A stretch of 64,000 nucleotides of DNA from the NCBI GenBank assembly GCA_030016715.1, contig JASEJD010000005.1, forward strand, positions 104,811 to 168,810, in the 5' to 3' direction. This DNA is from Methanobacteriaceae archaeon (lineage in GTDB: Archaea; Methanobacteriota; Methanobacteria; Methanobacteriales; Methanobacteriaceae). Both the position numbers and the translations under genes were made by a program. Each line of letters begins with the position of its first letter. Position 1 is the stretch's first letter. Below, piece after piece: positions 30,078 to 39,924 of the stretch. The notes below the pieces were generated by a model. The model did not search any database. It was not told where the DNA came from and saw only the letters and a program-made list of their open reading frames with translations.

Positions 30078-30395
30078 ATGAAGATGATTAGGGCAATAAT
30101 TAGACCAGATAAAGCAGAAAAAGTAGTAGATTCTCTAGCAGAATCAGGACACGTGGCTTTAACAAAGATTGATGTAATTGGACGGGGTAAACAGAAGGGA
30201 ATACAACTGGATCAGATTTACTATGATGAATTGCCTAAGGTGATGCTAATGCTAGTTACTGAAGATAAGGAAACATCTAATATTGTGGATTTAATCACCC
30301 AATCAGCATTTACCGGTAATTTTGGTGATGGTAAAATATTTATAAGTCCCGTAGACGATGCATTTACCGTTAGAACCAGAAGTAAAGGACTATAA
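30078..30395 (+). CDS. nifI1: NifI1, PII-like nitrogenase regulator
   Basis: A 105-residue PII-family protein (start MKMIRAIIRPDKAEKVVDSL, cut as IRAIIRPDK; T-loop RGKQKGIQLDQIYYDEL; GDGKIFISPVDDAFTVRT). In methanogens NifI1 and NifI2 sit between nifH and nifD and together shut off nitrogenase activity when ammonia appears, by binding NifDK in response to 2-oxoglutarate and ATP. GAGGAT precedes the ATG. Intact. Confidence 0.95.
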   Translation: MKMIRAIIRPDKAEKVVDSLAESGHVALTKIDVIGRGKQKGIQLDQIYYDELPKVMLMLVTEDKETSNIVDLITQSAFTGNFGDGKIFISPVDDAFTVRTRSKGL

Positions 30396-30434
30396 TCTAA
30401 AAAATATATGAATAATTAAAAATAGGTGTTTTTA

Positions 30435-30803
30435 GTGAAAGAAATTACCGCCATTATACGTCCCAATAAAATGACTGCAACTAAAGATGTTTTAACTGCT
30501 TTAGGGTTCCCCGCCATGACCGCTCATCGGGTGATGGGTAGGGGAAAACAAAAAGCTATAATTGGGGAAGTATCCTTTGAAATACAAAAAAAAGAACTCT
30601 TAAAAGAAGAAGGAACAATGCGTTACATTCCTAAGAGATTAATTTCTCTAATAGTAGAAGATGAAGATGTTTCGTTGGTAGTAGAAGCTATTATGCGAGT
30701 AAATCAGACTGGAAACATAGGAGATGGAAAAATTTTTGTCTCACCAATAGAGGAAGCAGTACGTGTAAGAACCCAAGAACAAGGAGTAAAAGCAATTAAT
30801 TAG
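30435..30803 (+). CDS. nifI2: NifI2, PII-like nitrogenase regulator
   Basis: A 122-residue PII-family protein with the longer T-loop of NifI2 (RGKQKAIIGEVSFEIQKK...RYIPKRLISLIVED). The GTG start at 30435 is chosen because AGGTG lies six bases upstream; the frame is open three codons further (30426). Acts with NifI1 on the NifDK protein. Intact, 40 bases after nifI1. Confidence 0.94.
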   Translation: MKEITAIIRPNKMTATKDVLTALGFPAMTAHRVMGRGKQKAIIGEVSFEIQKKELLKEEGTMRYIPKRLISLIVEDEDVSLVVEAIMRVNQTGNIGDGKIFVSPIEEAVRVRTQEQGVKAIN

Positions 30804-30851
30804 GTTTAATATTCAAAACGAATGACTTAAAATTATTATTGGAGAATGATC

Positions 30852-32324
30852 ATGCCTTATGACCTATTTGAAGTGGATAAAGCTATTCCTGAACGAAAAA
30901 AGCACATTTATATAAAAAAATCAGATGATCCTGAAGCAGAAATTCCTAGCTGTAATACTAAAACCATACCAGGCTGTATGACTGAAAGAGGATGTGCTTT
31001 TGCTGGGGTAAAAGGAGTTATAACTGGTGCAGTAAAAGATGCGGCCCATGTAATACACTCCCCGGTAGGATGCACAGCCTATGGTTATGGTACCAAAAGA
31101 TATCCTACCACCTCCTCAATGCCCGATGGAAGTGAATTTCCTCTGGAGAACTTTAATTTAAAGTATATTATGGGAACTGATCTGAAGGAATCAGATGTAG
31201 TCTTTGGAGGTATGAAAAAACTAAGACAATCTATACTGGAAGCAGCTAAAGAATTTCCAGAGGCAAATGCCATTTATGCCTATGCAACCTGTACCACGGG
31301 TTTAATTGGAGATGATATGGATGGGGTAGTTAAAGAATTATCTGAAGAGCTGGGAAAAGACGTGGTAGCATTCAATGCACCAGGGTTTTCTGGACCAACC
31401 CAATCCAAAGGACACCACGTGGGAAATCATACCCTGTTCCAGCATTTAGTTGGTAGCAAGGAGCCTCCCCAAACCACCCCTTACGATGTAAACTTAATTG
31501 GAGAATACAACATTGACGGTGATTTATGGATATTAAAGCCTTATTTTGAAGAGATGGGCATCAATATTTTGAGTACCTTTACTGGTGATTGCTGTCATGA
31601 TGAGATTTGCTGGATGCATAGGGCAAAATTGAGTCTGGTTCGCTGTCAGAGATCAGCTACCTACATTGCAGATTTAATTGAAAAAGAATACGGGGTACCC
31701 TATATGAAAGTGGATTTTTTTGGCCCTCGTTACTGTGCAGAAAATTTACGAGCAATAGGAAAATATTTCGGACTGGAGGATAAGGCAGAAAAAGTCATAC
31801 AAGACCGTATGGCTAAAATTAAACCTGAACTTGAATTTTATAAGGAAAAACTCCAGGGTAAAAAGGTTTGGGTTTTCTCTGGAGGACCTAAAAACTGGCA
31901 CTTGCCCCGACCTCTTGAAGAATGTCTGGGAATGGAAGTGGTGGCCGTATCGACAATGTTCGAACATGAAGACGGCTATGAAAAAATAAAACAAAGAGCA
32001 AAGGAGAACACGGTCATTGTGGATGATCCTAACTCCTTGGAAATGGAGGAAATTATAGAAAAGTATCAACCAGATATAATGTTATCAGGAGTTAAAGAGA
32101 AATATTTGGCCCATAAACTACAATTACCCTGTGTATTGATTCATTCGTATGAAAATGGTCCTTATATCGGATTTGAAGGTTTTATAAATCTGGCAAAGGA
32201 TATATATGCCTCGATTTACAACCCGGTATGGAATCTGGTTGAATTTCAGGATGAAGTTAAAGAAGAACCCCTGGAATTAAAAGAATTATCTGCAGAGGAA
32301 AAATCTACATTAAGTGCTAAATAA
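30852..32324 (+). CDS. nifD: Nitrogenase alpha subunit NifD
   Basis: A 490-residue subunit. P-cluster Cys are seen in [22 protein letters not shown] and [12 protein letters not shown]; the cofactor-binding Cys is in [12 protein letters not shown] and His in [24 protein letters not shown] holds the Gln and His around the active site. The N-terminus ([18 protein letters not shown]) and the loop [12 protein letters not shown] are more like the Vnf/Anf and methanogen group III forms than like the Azotobacter NifD. No anfG or vnfG and a nifEN pair beside it support a Mo enzyme. Start ATG 30852 has GGAG seven bases upstream. No lesion seen. Confidence 0.95.
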   Translation: MPYDLFEVDKAIPERKKHIYIKKSDDPEAEIPSCNTKTIPGCMTERGCAFAGVKGVITGAVKDAAHVIHSPVGCTAYGYGTKRYPTTSSMPDGSEFPLENFNLKYIMGTDLKESDVVFGGMKKLRQSILEAAKEFPEANAIYAYATCTTGLIGDDMDGVVKELSEELGKDVVAFNAPGFSGPTQSKGHHVGNHTLFQHLVGSKEPPQTTPYDVNLIGEYNIDGDLWILKPYFEEMGINILSTFTGDCCHDEICWMHRAKLSLVRCQRSATYIADLIEKEYGVPYMKVDFFGPRYCAENLRAIGKYFGLEDKAEKVIQDRMAKIKPELEFYKEKLQGKKVWVFSGGPKNWHLPRPLEECLGMEVVAVSTMFEHEDGYEKIKQRAKENTVIVDDPNSLEMEEIIEKYQPDIMLSGVKEKYLAHKLQLPCVLIHSYENGPYIGFEGFINLAKDIYASIYNPVWNLVEFQDEVKEEPLELKELSAEEKSTLSAK

Positions 32325-32408
32325 TTAAAGATATTCAAATTCTTAAATAATAGGACCAGCTTCCTGAAATTTTTAGCCATTAGAAATGATATAATAGGTG
32401 TTGATTTG

Positions 32409-33815
32409 ATGAGTGAGGTTAAGGTAACAAAAAGAGATAGGAATGTAATTATAAATCCTCTGGTAACCTGCCAACCACTGGGGGCCATGTATGCCATGTA
32501 TGCCATGTATGCTATATCGGGTATAAGTCATGGTCTTCCTCTGGTGCATGGTTCCCAGGGATGTTCTACTTTTGTCCGATATGGTTTTTCCAGACACTTC
32601 AGGGAACCTTCGGAAATAGCTGTCACCTCTTTGCATGAGGATGCAGCTGTTTTCGGTGGTAGAAAAAATTTAATATCAGGTCTAGGAAATCTGGCAGCTC
32701 GTTTTCATCCAGATTTAATTGGAGTGGTAACCACATGTTCCAGTGAAATAATTGGAGACGATGTAAATGGGTTTATTAAAACTGCCCAGGAGGAAATAAA
32801 GGATAAATTGGGAGAAAAAGCCGCAGAAAAGATTAAAATTGTGCCTATAAATACTCCCAGCTTTGTGGAGCATCATTTCAGGGGATATGATAATGCCATA
32901 AAATCATTGGTAGACCATGTAACCCTAGATCCCACTAACTCGAACGATAAGATAAATATTATCCCGGGAATAGTTAATCCGGGAGACATAAGGGAGATAA
33001 AACATATTATGGCCATGATGGGTTTAGAAAGCATCATGCTCACCGACACATCTGATCCATTTGATTCTCCACTGCGACCTGGAGCCACCCAGGTAAAACC
33101 TTATTATCCTAAAGGGGGCACCACGGTTCAGGAGCTGGAAGACAGTTCAAATAGTTTAGGAACCATATCTCTATGTCATTATGGTGCTCAGGCGGCTCAT
33201 TCCCTGGAAAAAAAATATAATGTACCTAGTGTAGTGGGTCCCTTCCCCATAGGACTGCAAAACACCGATCAATTTCTGCGTAACCTTAAGAATATGACTG
33301 ATTCCGACATACCAGATGAATTACTGGATGAAAGGGGATTGCTTGTGGATTCTATGGCTGATATAACCTCCAGGTATCTCTTCGGCAAAACAGCCGCCAT
33401 TTATGGAGATCCAGACATGGTTACTGGAATTTCACGTTTTATCTGTGAACTGGGAATGACCCCCCAATTAGTCTGTACTGGGGTAGAAAACAAGGAATTT
33501 GTAGAAGAAATGAAAAAAGTAGCTCAAGAAGCTAATGGAATAGTTGAGATCATGTATGGCCAGGATTTAAGAGCTTTGGAAGTGCAACTGCAAGAAGAAC
33601 CGGTTGATGTGATAATTGGACATTCTGATGGTCGCTTAATTGATAGAGACTTACAAATACCTCTGGTGAGGGTTGGATTCCCAGTTTATGACTGGGTAGG
33701 ATATCACAGGGTTCCAATCGTAGGCTATAGAGGCGGAATCAACCTTTTAGATAGAATTACCAATACTATATTAGGGGAATACTATGATCCGGTTCACTGG
33801 AAACTACAACAGTAA
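32409..33815 (+). CDS. nifK: Nitrogenase beta subunit NifK with six-residue insertion
   Basis: A 468-residue beta subunit, open throughout. P-cluster Cys are in TCQPLGA, HGSQGC and TCSSEIIGDD. Between CQPLGA and HGSQGC there are 20 residues, MYAMYAMYAISG and so on, while NifN in this window and NifK of Azotobacter have 14. The extra six come from three tandem copies of the 9-mer GCCATGTAT at 32484-32510. The loop packs against the P-cluster, so folding is likely harmed. The rest is normal, including GHSDGRLIDR and FPVYDWVG. It is otherwise the expected partner of NifD, 81 bases downstream. Confidence 0.93.
   Translation: MSEVKVTKRDRNVIINPLVTCQPLGAMYAMYAMYAISGISHGLPLVHGSQGCSTFVRYGFSRHFREPSEIAVTSLHEDAAVFGGRKNLISGLGNLAARFHPDLIGVVTTCSSEIIGDDVNGFIKTAQEEIKDKLGEKAAEKIKIVPINTPSFVEHHFRGYDNAIKSLVDHVTLDPTNSNDKINIIPGIVNPGDIREIKHIMAMMGLESIMLTDTSDPFDSPLRPGATQVKPYYPKGGTTVQELEDSSNSLGTISLCHYGAQAAHSLEKKYNVPSVVGPFPIGLQNTDQFLRNLKNMTDSDIPDELLDERGLLVDSMADITSRYLFGKTAAIYGDPDMVTGISRFICELGMTPQLVCTGVENKEFVEEMKKVAQEANGIVEIMYGQDLRALEVQLQEEPVDVIIGHSDGRLIDRDLQIPLVRVGFPVYDWVGYHRVPIVGYRGGINLLDRITNTILGEYYDPVHWKLQQ
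32484..32510 (+). repeat. 9-bp tandem triplication inside nifK
   Basis: Three perfect head-to-tail copies of GCCATGTAT (Ala-Met-Tyr). Two copies are extra relative to the family length, which adds six residues between two P-cluster ligands. Slippage of this tract could switch or restore the gene in frame. Confidence 0.9.
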
Positions 33816-33857
33816 AAGAATACAATGAACTTATTAAACAACTGAAGGTTATTTTTC

Positions 33858-35303
33858 ATGCATCAACGAGAAATTTTGAGCACAGAAATCGTAAAAAAGA
33901 GTAAAAATAAATCAAAACAGTTAGATTTCGATCCTCTACCAAAAAAGATAATTGAAACCATCAAATCTAGAGAAAAACACATGTGCTTCAAGAAAAAAGG
34001 CACAGATTCTACTCCCCAGTGTAATAAATCGTCAATACCAGGTGCCGTAACCCAAAGATCATGTGTATATGGGGGGGCACGGGTAGTACTGATGCCTATT
34101 ACCGATGCCGTACACTTAGTGCACGGGCCCATAGGATGTGCATCATGCACATGGGATATACGCGGAAGCCTATCTTCCACTAGTCAACTATACAAAACTG
34201 GATTTTCAACTAATATGGAAGAAAAAGACATAGTATTTGGTGGTGAAAAAAAATTATTGGACACTTTAATCGAAATTAATCGATTATATCAACCTCCAGC
34301 AATATTCGTATATGCCACATGTGTGGTGGGATTGATTGGGGATGATTTAAAAGCAGTTTGCAAAGAAGCCGAAAAAATAACCTCAACACGAATTATACCG
34401 GTTCAATCAGAAGGTTTTCGTAGTTTCAACAAGTCACTGGGCCATCAACTGGCCGGAGATGCTCTATTGGATTATGTAATTGGAACTTCCCATCCTCCTT
34501 CATCTTCTAACCCTTTTACTTTGAATATTGTGGGTGAATTTAATATAGCCGGAGATTTATGGGGTATTAAACCTTTACTGGAAAAATTGGGTATAGAAAT
34601 AATTTCTACCTTAACCGGAGACTCCCTGGTAGAAGATATCGCCAGAGCACACCAGGCTAATTTAAATATTGTTCAATGTCAGAAATCCTCTAATTACATA
34701 GCCAGGGAAATGGAGAAAAGATATGGAATACCCTATCTAAAAGTAAATTTTTTTGGGATATCAGACACCGCATATTCGCTTTTATCCATTGCCCATTTTT
34801 TTCAATACCCGCAGATGATATCCAGGGCAGAAAAGCTAATTGAAAATGAGAGGAAAAGGGTGGAAGATTCTATCAAAATCTTCCAAAAAAGGCTAGAAGG
34901 TAAGAGAGTAGCGGTATATGTTGGAGGTAATAAAGCCTGGTCATTGATTAAAGCTTTTGAGGAACTGGGCATGGAAGTAATTATGACTGGAACCCAGAAT
35001 GGGCTACCTAAAGATTATAAAAAAATCAAGGAAACCGTACAGGAGGGAACTCTGATTGTTGATGATGCTAATGCCATGGAACTTTCAAGTTTATTAAAAA
35101 AATACAATCCCGACTTGGTAATATCTGGTGCTAAAGAGAAATATCTTTCTATGAAGATGGGGATACCTTTTTGCGAATTCAACCATGATCGAATAACCTC
35201 TTTTTCAGGATTTGATGGATATATCAATTTTGCCCAAGATCTAGATCGGGCTGTTTCTAGTCCTGTCTGGGATCATATAAAAAAACCATTAAAAGCAGCT
35301 TAA
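33858..35303 (+). CDS. nifE: Nitrogenase cofactor scaffold NifE
   Basis: A 481-residue NifE, paralogue of Nif[59 protein letters not shown] and [16 protein letters not shown]. NifEN is the scaffold on which NifB cofactor is matured to FeMo-co. It starts 42 bases after nifK. nifB itself is not in the window; in methanogens it is usually elsewhere. Intact. Confidence 0.94.
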   Translation: MHQREILSTEIVKKSKNKSKQLDFDPLPKKIIETIKSREKHMCFKKKGTDSTPQCNKSSIPGAVTQRSCVYGGARVVLMPITDAVHLVHGPIGCASCTWDIRGSLSSTSQLYKTGFSTNMEEKDIVFGGEKKLLDTLIEINRLYQPPAIFVYATCVVGLIGDDLKAVCKEAEKITSTRIIPVQSEGFRSFNKSLGHQLAGDALLDYVIGTSHPPSSSNPFTLNIVGEFNIAGDLWGIKPLLEKLGIEIISTLTGDSLVEDIARAHQANLNIVQCQKSSNYIAREMEKRYGIPYLKVNFFGISDTAYSLLSIAHFFQYPQMISRAEKLIENERKRVEDSIKIFQKRLEGKRVAVYVGGNKAWSLIKAFEELGMEVIMTGTQNGLPKDYKKIKETVQEGTLIVDDANAMELSSLLKKYNPDLVISGAKEKYLSMKMGIPFCEFNHDRITSFSGFDGYINFAQDLDRAVSSPVWDHIKKPLKAA

Positions 35304-35327
35304 TTCATAAATTCAGAGGTAGAAAAT

Positions 35328-36794
35328 TTGCCTGAAAGCAAAAAACACCAAAAAAAAGATCATCCTCATTCCCCTTACGGTGAAGAATCCCAAGAATTAA
35401 TCGCAAAAACTCAAAAGAGATTTGCGGTTATAAATCCTTCAAGAATGTGCCAGCCATTAGGGGCTGTGCAGGCTCTGCTAGGAATAAGAGGGGCAATGCC
35501 CTTAATCCATGGTTCTCAAGGATGTAGCACTTATATGCGGTTTCAACTATGTCGACATTATCGCGAACCAATAAATGTTTCCTCCACCTCCATGAGCGAA
35601 GCAACGGTAGTATATGGCGGGGAAAAAAATCTAATTCAAGCTTTAAACACTATCACCCATCAATATAAACCAGAATTAATTGGGGTTACTTCCAGTTGTT
35701 TAACAGAAACCATTGGAGATGATATGGATTCAATTATAAACAAATTCCTGCAAAATAACCACAATAAAATTGATTTCCCCATAATACCCATATCCACTCC
35801 TAGCTATGCGGGTTCACATATCGAAAGTTATGACCAGACCCTCAAGGCTTTAGTCGAGAAAATCACCCATCAGAACATTCTGAAACAATCGCTGAAAGGA
35901 TTAAAAGATGAAAACAAAAAAAGCTCTCAAATTAATTTGAAAGACAAAATAAATGTCATTACTGGATTATTATCCCCTATGGATGTGGAAGAAGTAAAAT
36001 TCATACTTAAGGAGATGAATATTGAAAGTATTGTCCTTACCGACAATTCACAATCATTAAACTCCCCTTTAGATGGAAAAGTAGATTTTTTACCTTCCAA
36101 AGGAACCACCATCAAACAAATTAGGGATACTGCTTATTCTAAAGCTACCATTGCTTTATCAAATCATGCAAATTCCGCTGGTGTTTTTTTAGAAAAAGAA
36201 TTCGGAGTTAAACTATTTAACCTTCCAACACCCATAGGTCTAAGAGCTACTGATGAATTTATAGAGACATTAGTGAAACTTAAGAATAATCAAATAAGTA
36301 AAACCTTAAAAATCCATCGAGGGCAATTACTTGATGCCATGGTAGATGCTCATGCTTACAATTATAATAGAAAGGTAGCCATCTATGGCGAACCGGATAT
36401 GGTAGTAGGTCTAACTCGTTTTACCAGTGAACTAGGCATGATTCCGGCAGTGGTATGCACTGGAACTGAATGCAATAAATTCAAACAGGAAATAGAGCTT
36501 ATTTCCTCTCAAGACGGACATGAAATCCAGATTATATCAGGAGGTGATCAATATGATTTACATCAAAAAGTCAAGGAGGAAGAAATAGAAATTCTCATGG
36601 GAAATTCTTACTCAGCCCGAATTGCCAAGGAAGAAAACATACCCTTAATTAGAATAGGTTTTCCTGTTTTCGATCGTATAGGAGCTCAAAGAATTAAAAT
36701 TGTAGGTTATAGGGCGGGATTATCACTTCTAGATTTGATAACCAATACTATTATTGAGAAATATTATGACAATCTCAAGGAGGAACATTTATGA
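35328..36794 (+). CDS. nifN: Nitrogenase cofactor scaffold NifN
   Basis: A 488-residue NifN. MCQPLGAVQALLGIRGAM and HGSQGCSTYMRF give the normal 14-residue spacing; SSCLTETIGDD and GFPVFDRIGAQR follow. A Lys/Ser-rich insertion (residues about 185-205) is not in most relatives. TTG start at 35328 (TTG CCT GAA) follows GAGGTAGAAAA. It shares an ATGA overlap with the next gene. Forms a heterotetramer with NifE. Confidence 0.93.
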   Translation: MPESKKHQKKDHPHSPYGEESQELIAKTQKRFAVINPSRMCQPLGAVQALLGIRGAMPLIHGSQGCSTYMRFQLCRHYREPINVSSTSMSEATVVYGGEKNLIQALNTITHQYKPELIGVTSSCLTETIGDDMDSIINKFLQNNHNKIDFPIIPISTPSYAGSHIESYDQTLKALVEKITHQNILKQSLKGLKDENKKSSQINLKDKINVITGLLSPMDVEEVKFILKEMNIESIVLTDNSQSLNSPLDGKVDFLPSKGTTIKQIRDTAYSKATIALSNHANSAGVFLEKEFGVKLFNLPTPIGLRATDEFIETLVKLKNNQISKTLKIHRGQLLDAMVDAHAYNYNRKVAIYGEPDMVVGLTRFTSELGMIPAVVCTGTECNKFKQEIELISSQDGHEIQIISGGDQYDLHQKVKEEEIEILMGNSYSARIAKEENIPLIRIGFPVFDRIGAQRIKIVGYRAGLSLLDLITNTIIEKYYDNLKEEHL

Positions 36795-37111
36795 AGCTAG
36801 CAGTGGCATCTTCAGTTGGTGAAAATGTTGATCAGCACTTTGGAAAGACCCCCCATTTTCTAATATTTACCCTAGAAAATAATACCATTAAATTTTTGGA
36901 AATTAGAGATATTATGCCCTTAAAATCTGAAAACCATCAGGAACGTTTTGAAAATAGATACAAGGCGTTAATGGATTGTAATGCGATTATATATGCTAAG
37001 ATAGGTAAAGAACCGCTTAAAAAACTTCAAAATAAGGGTATAATTGTGGTGGAATATAAGGGAATCGTAGAAGATTCCATTATACACCTCTCAACCATAT
37101 TAGATGAATAA
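36791..37111 (+). CDS. NifX-like dinitrogenase cofactor protein
   Basis: A 106-residue single domain of the NifX/NifY/NafY family (PF02579): VASSVGENVDQHFGKTP at the start and AIIYAKIGKEPLKKLQNKGI in the middle. Such proteins carry cofactor intermediates between NifB, NifEN and NifDK. Its ATG overlaps the nifN stop (ATGA), so translation is coupled. Confidence 0.9.
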   Translation: MKLAVASSVGENVDQHFGKTPHFLIFTLENNTIKFLEIRDIMPLKSENHQERFENRYKALMDCNAIIYAKIGKEPLKKLQNKGIIVVEYKGIVEDSIIHLSTILDE

Positions 37112-37196
37112 AATATTTACTTAAAATAGTTAGATCATAAGTTTAAAAAATTTAGTAAATATATCAATTTTTTATAAATCTATGAGGAGATTTATT

Positions 37197-37382
37197 ATGT
37201 CTGAAGTAACTGTAGATCATGCAAAATGTGAAGGTCCGGAATGTGGGGAATATGTAGATTTATGTCCCATGGAAATCTTGGTAATAGATGGTGAACAGAT
37301 TAAAGTACAAAATCCCGAAGAATGTAACGAATGCGAAGTCTGTATTGATGTTTGTCCCAAGGAATGCATTAAAATTAATTAA
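37197..37382 (+). CDS. 4Fe-4S ferredoxin-like protein
   Basis: A 61-residue protein with two cluster motifs, the first altered (CEGPECGEYVDLCPM) and the second standard (CNECEVCIDVCPKEC). Start ATG 37197 has GAGGAG eight bases upstream; an in-frame ATG at 37182 is inside that leader. It probably carries electrons for the adjacent molybdopterin oxidoreductase or for NifH. It follows nifX by 85 bases, so may be the end of the nif transcript or the start of a new one. Confidence 0.85.
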   Translation: MSEVTVDHAKCEGPECGEYVDLCPMEILVIDGEQIKVQNPEECNECEVCIDVCPKECIKIN

Positions 37383-37405
37383 TATTTTAATTTTTTACTA
37401 TTTTC

Positions 37406-39346
37406 ATGAAAAATATCATTACTACCTGCACCCGGGATTGTCCTGGTAGCTGCACGATTCAAGTTTTACTCGAGCAGGGTACCATCAAAAAACTGAAGGG
37501 TAGTGGAGAGAATCCATTTACCGCGGGATTTTTATGTCCCAGCACATCTAATTTTCTAAGAAACAGATTCTACAGTTCTCATCGAATTTTACATCCTCTA
37601 AAGAAAGTCAAAGGGTCCTGGAAGAGAATAAATTGGGATGAAGCTCTGGATTTAGCCGCTAAACATCTTAAAGAAACCGCTGAAAAATATGGGAGCACTT
37701 CCATCCTATATTACCAGGGATTTGGCGCTAGAACAGCATTAAGAATATTAAATCTGAGATTTTTCAATTTAATGGGCGGAGTGAGCACTCTAAAGGGTAC
37801 CTTATGTGGCGGAACCGGCCAAGCGGGTCAGGAGATGGATATGGGAATTAGAATTTCCCATGATCCCATGGATCATTTAAATAGCAATTGTATAATTATT
37901 TGGGGCCGTAATCCCGCACATAGTGATATTCACCTCTGGAGGATTCTAAGAAAAGCTCAAAAAAAAGGATCAATACTGGTGGTAATTGATCCCATAAAAA
38001 CTACCTCCGCCCATCAATCTGATCTGTTCCTCCAGATAAAACCCGGAACTGATCCCTATCTAGGACTTGCTCTAGCCAAGATTTTTCTGCAGGAAGAAAT
38101 ACAAGCAGAAGAATTTATTAAAAATAATACCCATAAATTTTCAAAGTTCAAAAAATTAGTGGATAAATATTCTCTTGATGAGCTTTGCCGTCTTTGTGAT
38201 CTTGAAATAGAAGACGTGTCTAATTTAGCTGGTTTATATGCACAAAAACCTAGTAGCATTATTGCGGGATGGGGAGTGCACCGTTATTACCAGGGACATC
38301 TATCCTTAAGGATGATGGATGCATTATGCGCAATTTCTGGGAATCTAGGTATTTCTGGCGGTGGAGTAAGCCAGGGATTTGACGAATTAGGATTTTTCGA
38401 CCATAAATGGGCGGGAAATAAATTAACAACTAATCAACGTAAATTATCCATGCCCATCATAGGGGAAGAAATTCTAAGAGCCCAAAAACCTCCCATCAAG
38501 CTGATATTTTTGACCGCCGGTAATCCTTTAGCCATGGCCCCCAACTCCCATAAAGTAAAAAAGGCATTTAAAAGTGTTGATTATTTTATTGTAGCCGATC
38601 AAATTTTGAATGACAGTTCCCAGGAAGCTGATCTTTTTTTACCCACCACCACTTTCCTTGAGGAAAAGGATCTGGTGGGAAGTTATGGGCATAATTACAT
38701 CTCCCCCCTTAATCCAGTACTTAAACCACTAGGAGAGTCCAGATCAGAACTATGGATATTTCAGCAACTAGCAAAACGCTTAGGATTTTTAAAGGAGATG
38801 AGCGGAACTCCTGATGAATGGATTGAGAAAATTGCTCAGCCCTTATCAAATCAAGGAATAAACCTTGAAGAACTCCAAAAGAAACCAATGAGAGTACCCC
38901 AAGCACCTTTCACCCCCTATAATGATCATAAATTTTTCAACGATTCGGGCAAATTCGAATTTGTGAATAAAATACCCATATTAATCACTAAAAATGAAGA
39001 TTATCCTTTCTATCTGTTGTCCACCATACCGCAAGAGTGGGTGGGATCTGAAATACCTGAATCAGAGCATAAAAAAGGATACTTAACGGTTAATATTCAT
39101 CCCGAGACCATGAAAAATTATCAACTCCAAAATGGAGAAATGATTTTACTACAGTCAACCATATCAGAACTAAAGGTAGAGGCATATTCCAGCAAAAACG
39201 TAAGAAAAGACACAATTTTAACATATAGGGGGGGCTGGGTGAAATATAATAAAGGAGTTAATATTCTAACCGAGGATATGGTTAGCAAAGAGGGTGAAGG
39301 CACACCCTATTATGAAACCCGGGTTAGAATTAAAAAATTAGCATAA
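37406..39346 (+). CDS. Molybdopterin oxidoreductase (formate dehydrogenase-like)
   Basis: A 646-residue enzyme of the DMSO-reductase/BisC class. N-terminal 4Fe-4S ligands are CTRDCPGSC and GFLCPS; the Mo-ligand candidate is Cys in GTLCGGTGQAG, where FdhA has VCHxPTVAG. Later motifs IIWGRNPAHSDIH, VVIDPIKTTSA, LTAGNPLAMAP, TTTFLEEKDLVGSYG and the C-terminal beta barrel are complete. No selenocysteine is needed. It is 23 bases after the ferredoxin gene. Substrate unknown: formate, polysulfide or another oxyanion. Place beside nif suggests an electron supply role, which is inference. Confidence 0.85.
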   Translation: MKNIITTCTRDCPGSCTIQVLLEQGTIKKLKGSGENPFTAGFLCPSTSNFLRNRFYSSHRILHPLKKVKGSWKRINWDEALDLAAKHLKETAEKYGSTSILYYQGFGARTALRILNLRFFNLMGGVSTLKGTLCGGTGQAGQEMDMGIRISHDPMDHLNSNCIIIWGRNPAHSDIHLWRILRKAQKKGSILVVIDPIKTTSAHQSDLFLQIKPGTDPYLGLALAKIFLQEEIQAEEFIKNNTHKFSKFKKLVDKYSLDELCRLCDLEIEDVSNLAGLYAQKPSSIIAGWGVHRYYQGHLSLRMMDALCAISGNLGISGGGVSQGFDELGFFDHKWAGNKLTTNQRKLSMPIIGEEILRAQKPPIKLIFLTAGNPLAMAPNSHKVKKAFKSVDYFIVADQILNDSSQEADLFLPTTTFLEEKDLVGSYGHNYISPLNPVLKPLGESRSELWIFQQLAKRLGFLKEMSGTPDEWIEKIAQPLSNQGINLEELQKKPMRVPQAPFTPYNDHKFFNDSGKFEFVNKIPILITKNEDYPFYLLSTIPQEWVGSEIPESEHKKGYLTVNIHPETMKNYQLQNGEMILLQSTISELKVEAYSSKNVRKDTILTYRGGWVKYNKGVNILTEDMVSKEGEGTPYYETRVRIKKLA

Positions 39347-39924
39347 TTATTTCAGGAACTTTTTATATTTTTTCCATATGTTTCTTTAGCTCAATAATTA
39401 TAGTTTTATAATATCTTATAAATTATGGAATTATACTAAAAATGATCAAGATATGAAGCCTAAATAAAGCATTAATATGAGAATTTTTTAGATAATTCTC
39501 AATTGAGATTTAAATTTATTAACTTCGTTATAGTTATGTTTAACGAAGTTGATCAGTATAATTCTATTTAACATAAATTCTTCAAAACTAGTGTAAATTG
39601 ATCAATCAGTATATATGTAACGGTTCATATCTGGCATTTTTAATGATTTTATAATACTACTCTAAAATTTTACTTTATGGAATCCATATTTTCGTTATTT
39701 TTTTTAGAAAATCATGATTTTACAATTTATACTGAATTTTTTCAAATTTGTATGTATAACATTATAGGCATCCAGTTGCTAATAATTGCATAACGCTACT
39801 GGAGATAAATTATTTAAAATGTTTTAAATATTTTACAAATACAAAAAAAAGTTAGTCAAAGCAGAAGTCACAGTCTAGATTTGTCAAAAAAATTCTATTC
39901 TATAAAAATATTTTTGAATTACCA
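39347..39924. other. AT-rich spacer with two perfect inverted repeats
   Basis: 578 bases without a gene. Two hairpins are present: TGAGAATT/AATTCTCA (39478-39485 with 39494-39501) and AACTTCGTTA/TAACGAAGTT (39521-39530 with 39541-39550). No open frame is convincing on either strand. The second could be an operator, the end of a mobile element or part of a small RNA. Confidence 0.5.
39521..39550. repeat. Perfect 10-bp inverted repeat
   Basis: AACTTCGTTA, 10-base spacer tagttatgtt, then TAACGAAGTT. Not followed by a T-run. It lies about 175 bases after the molybdopterin enzyme gene, and 20 bases after a second, 8-bp inverted repeat. Confidence 0.75.
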
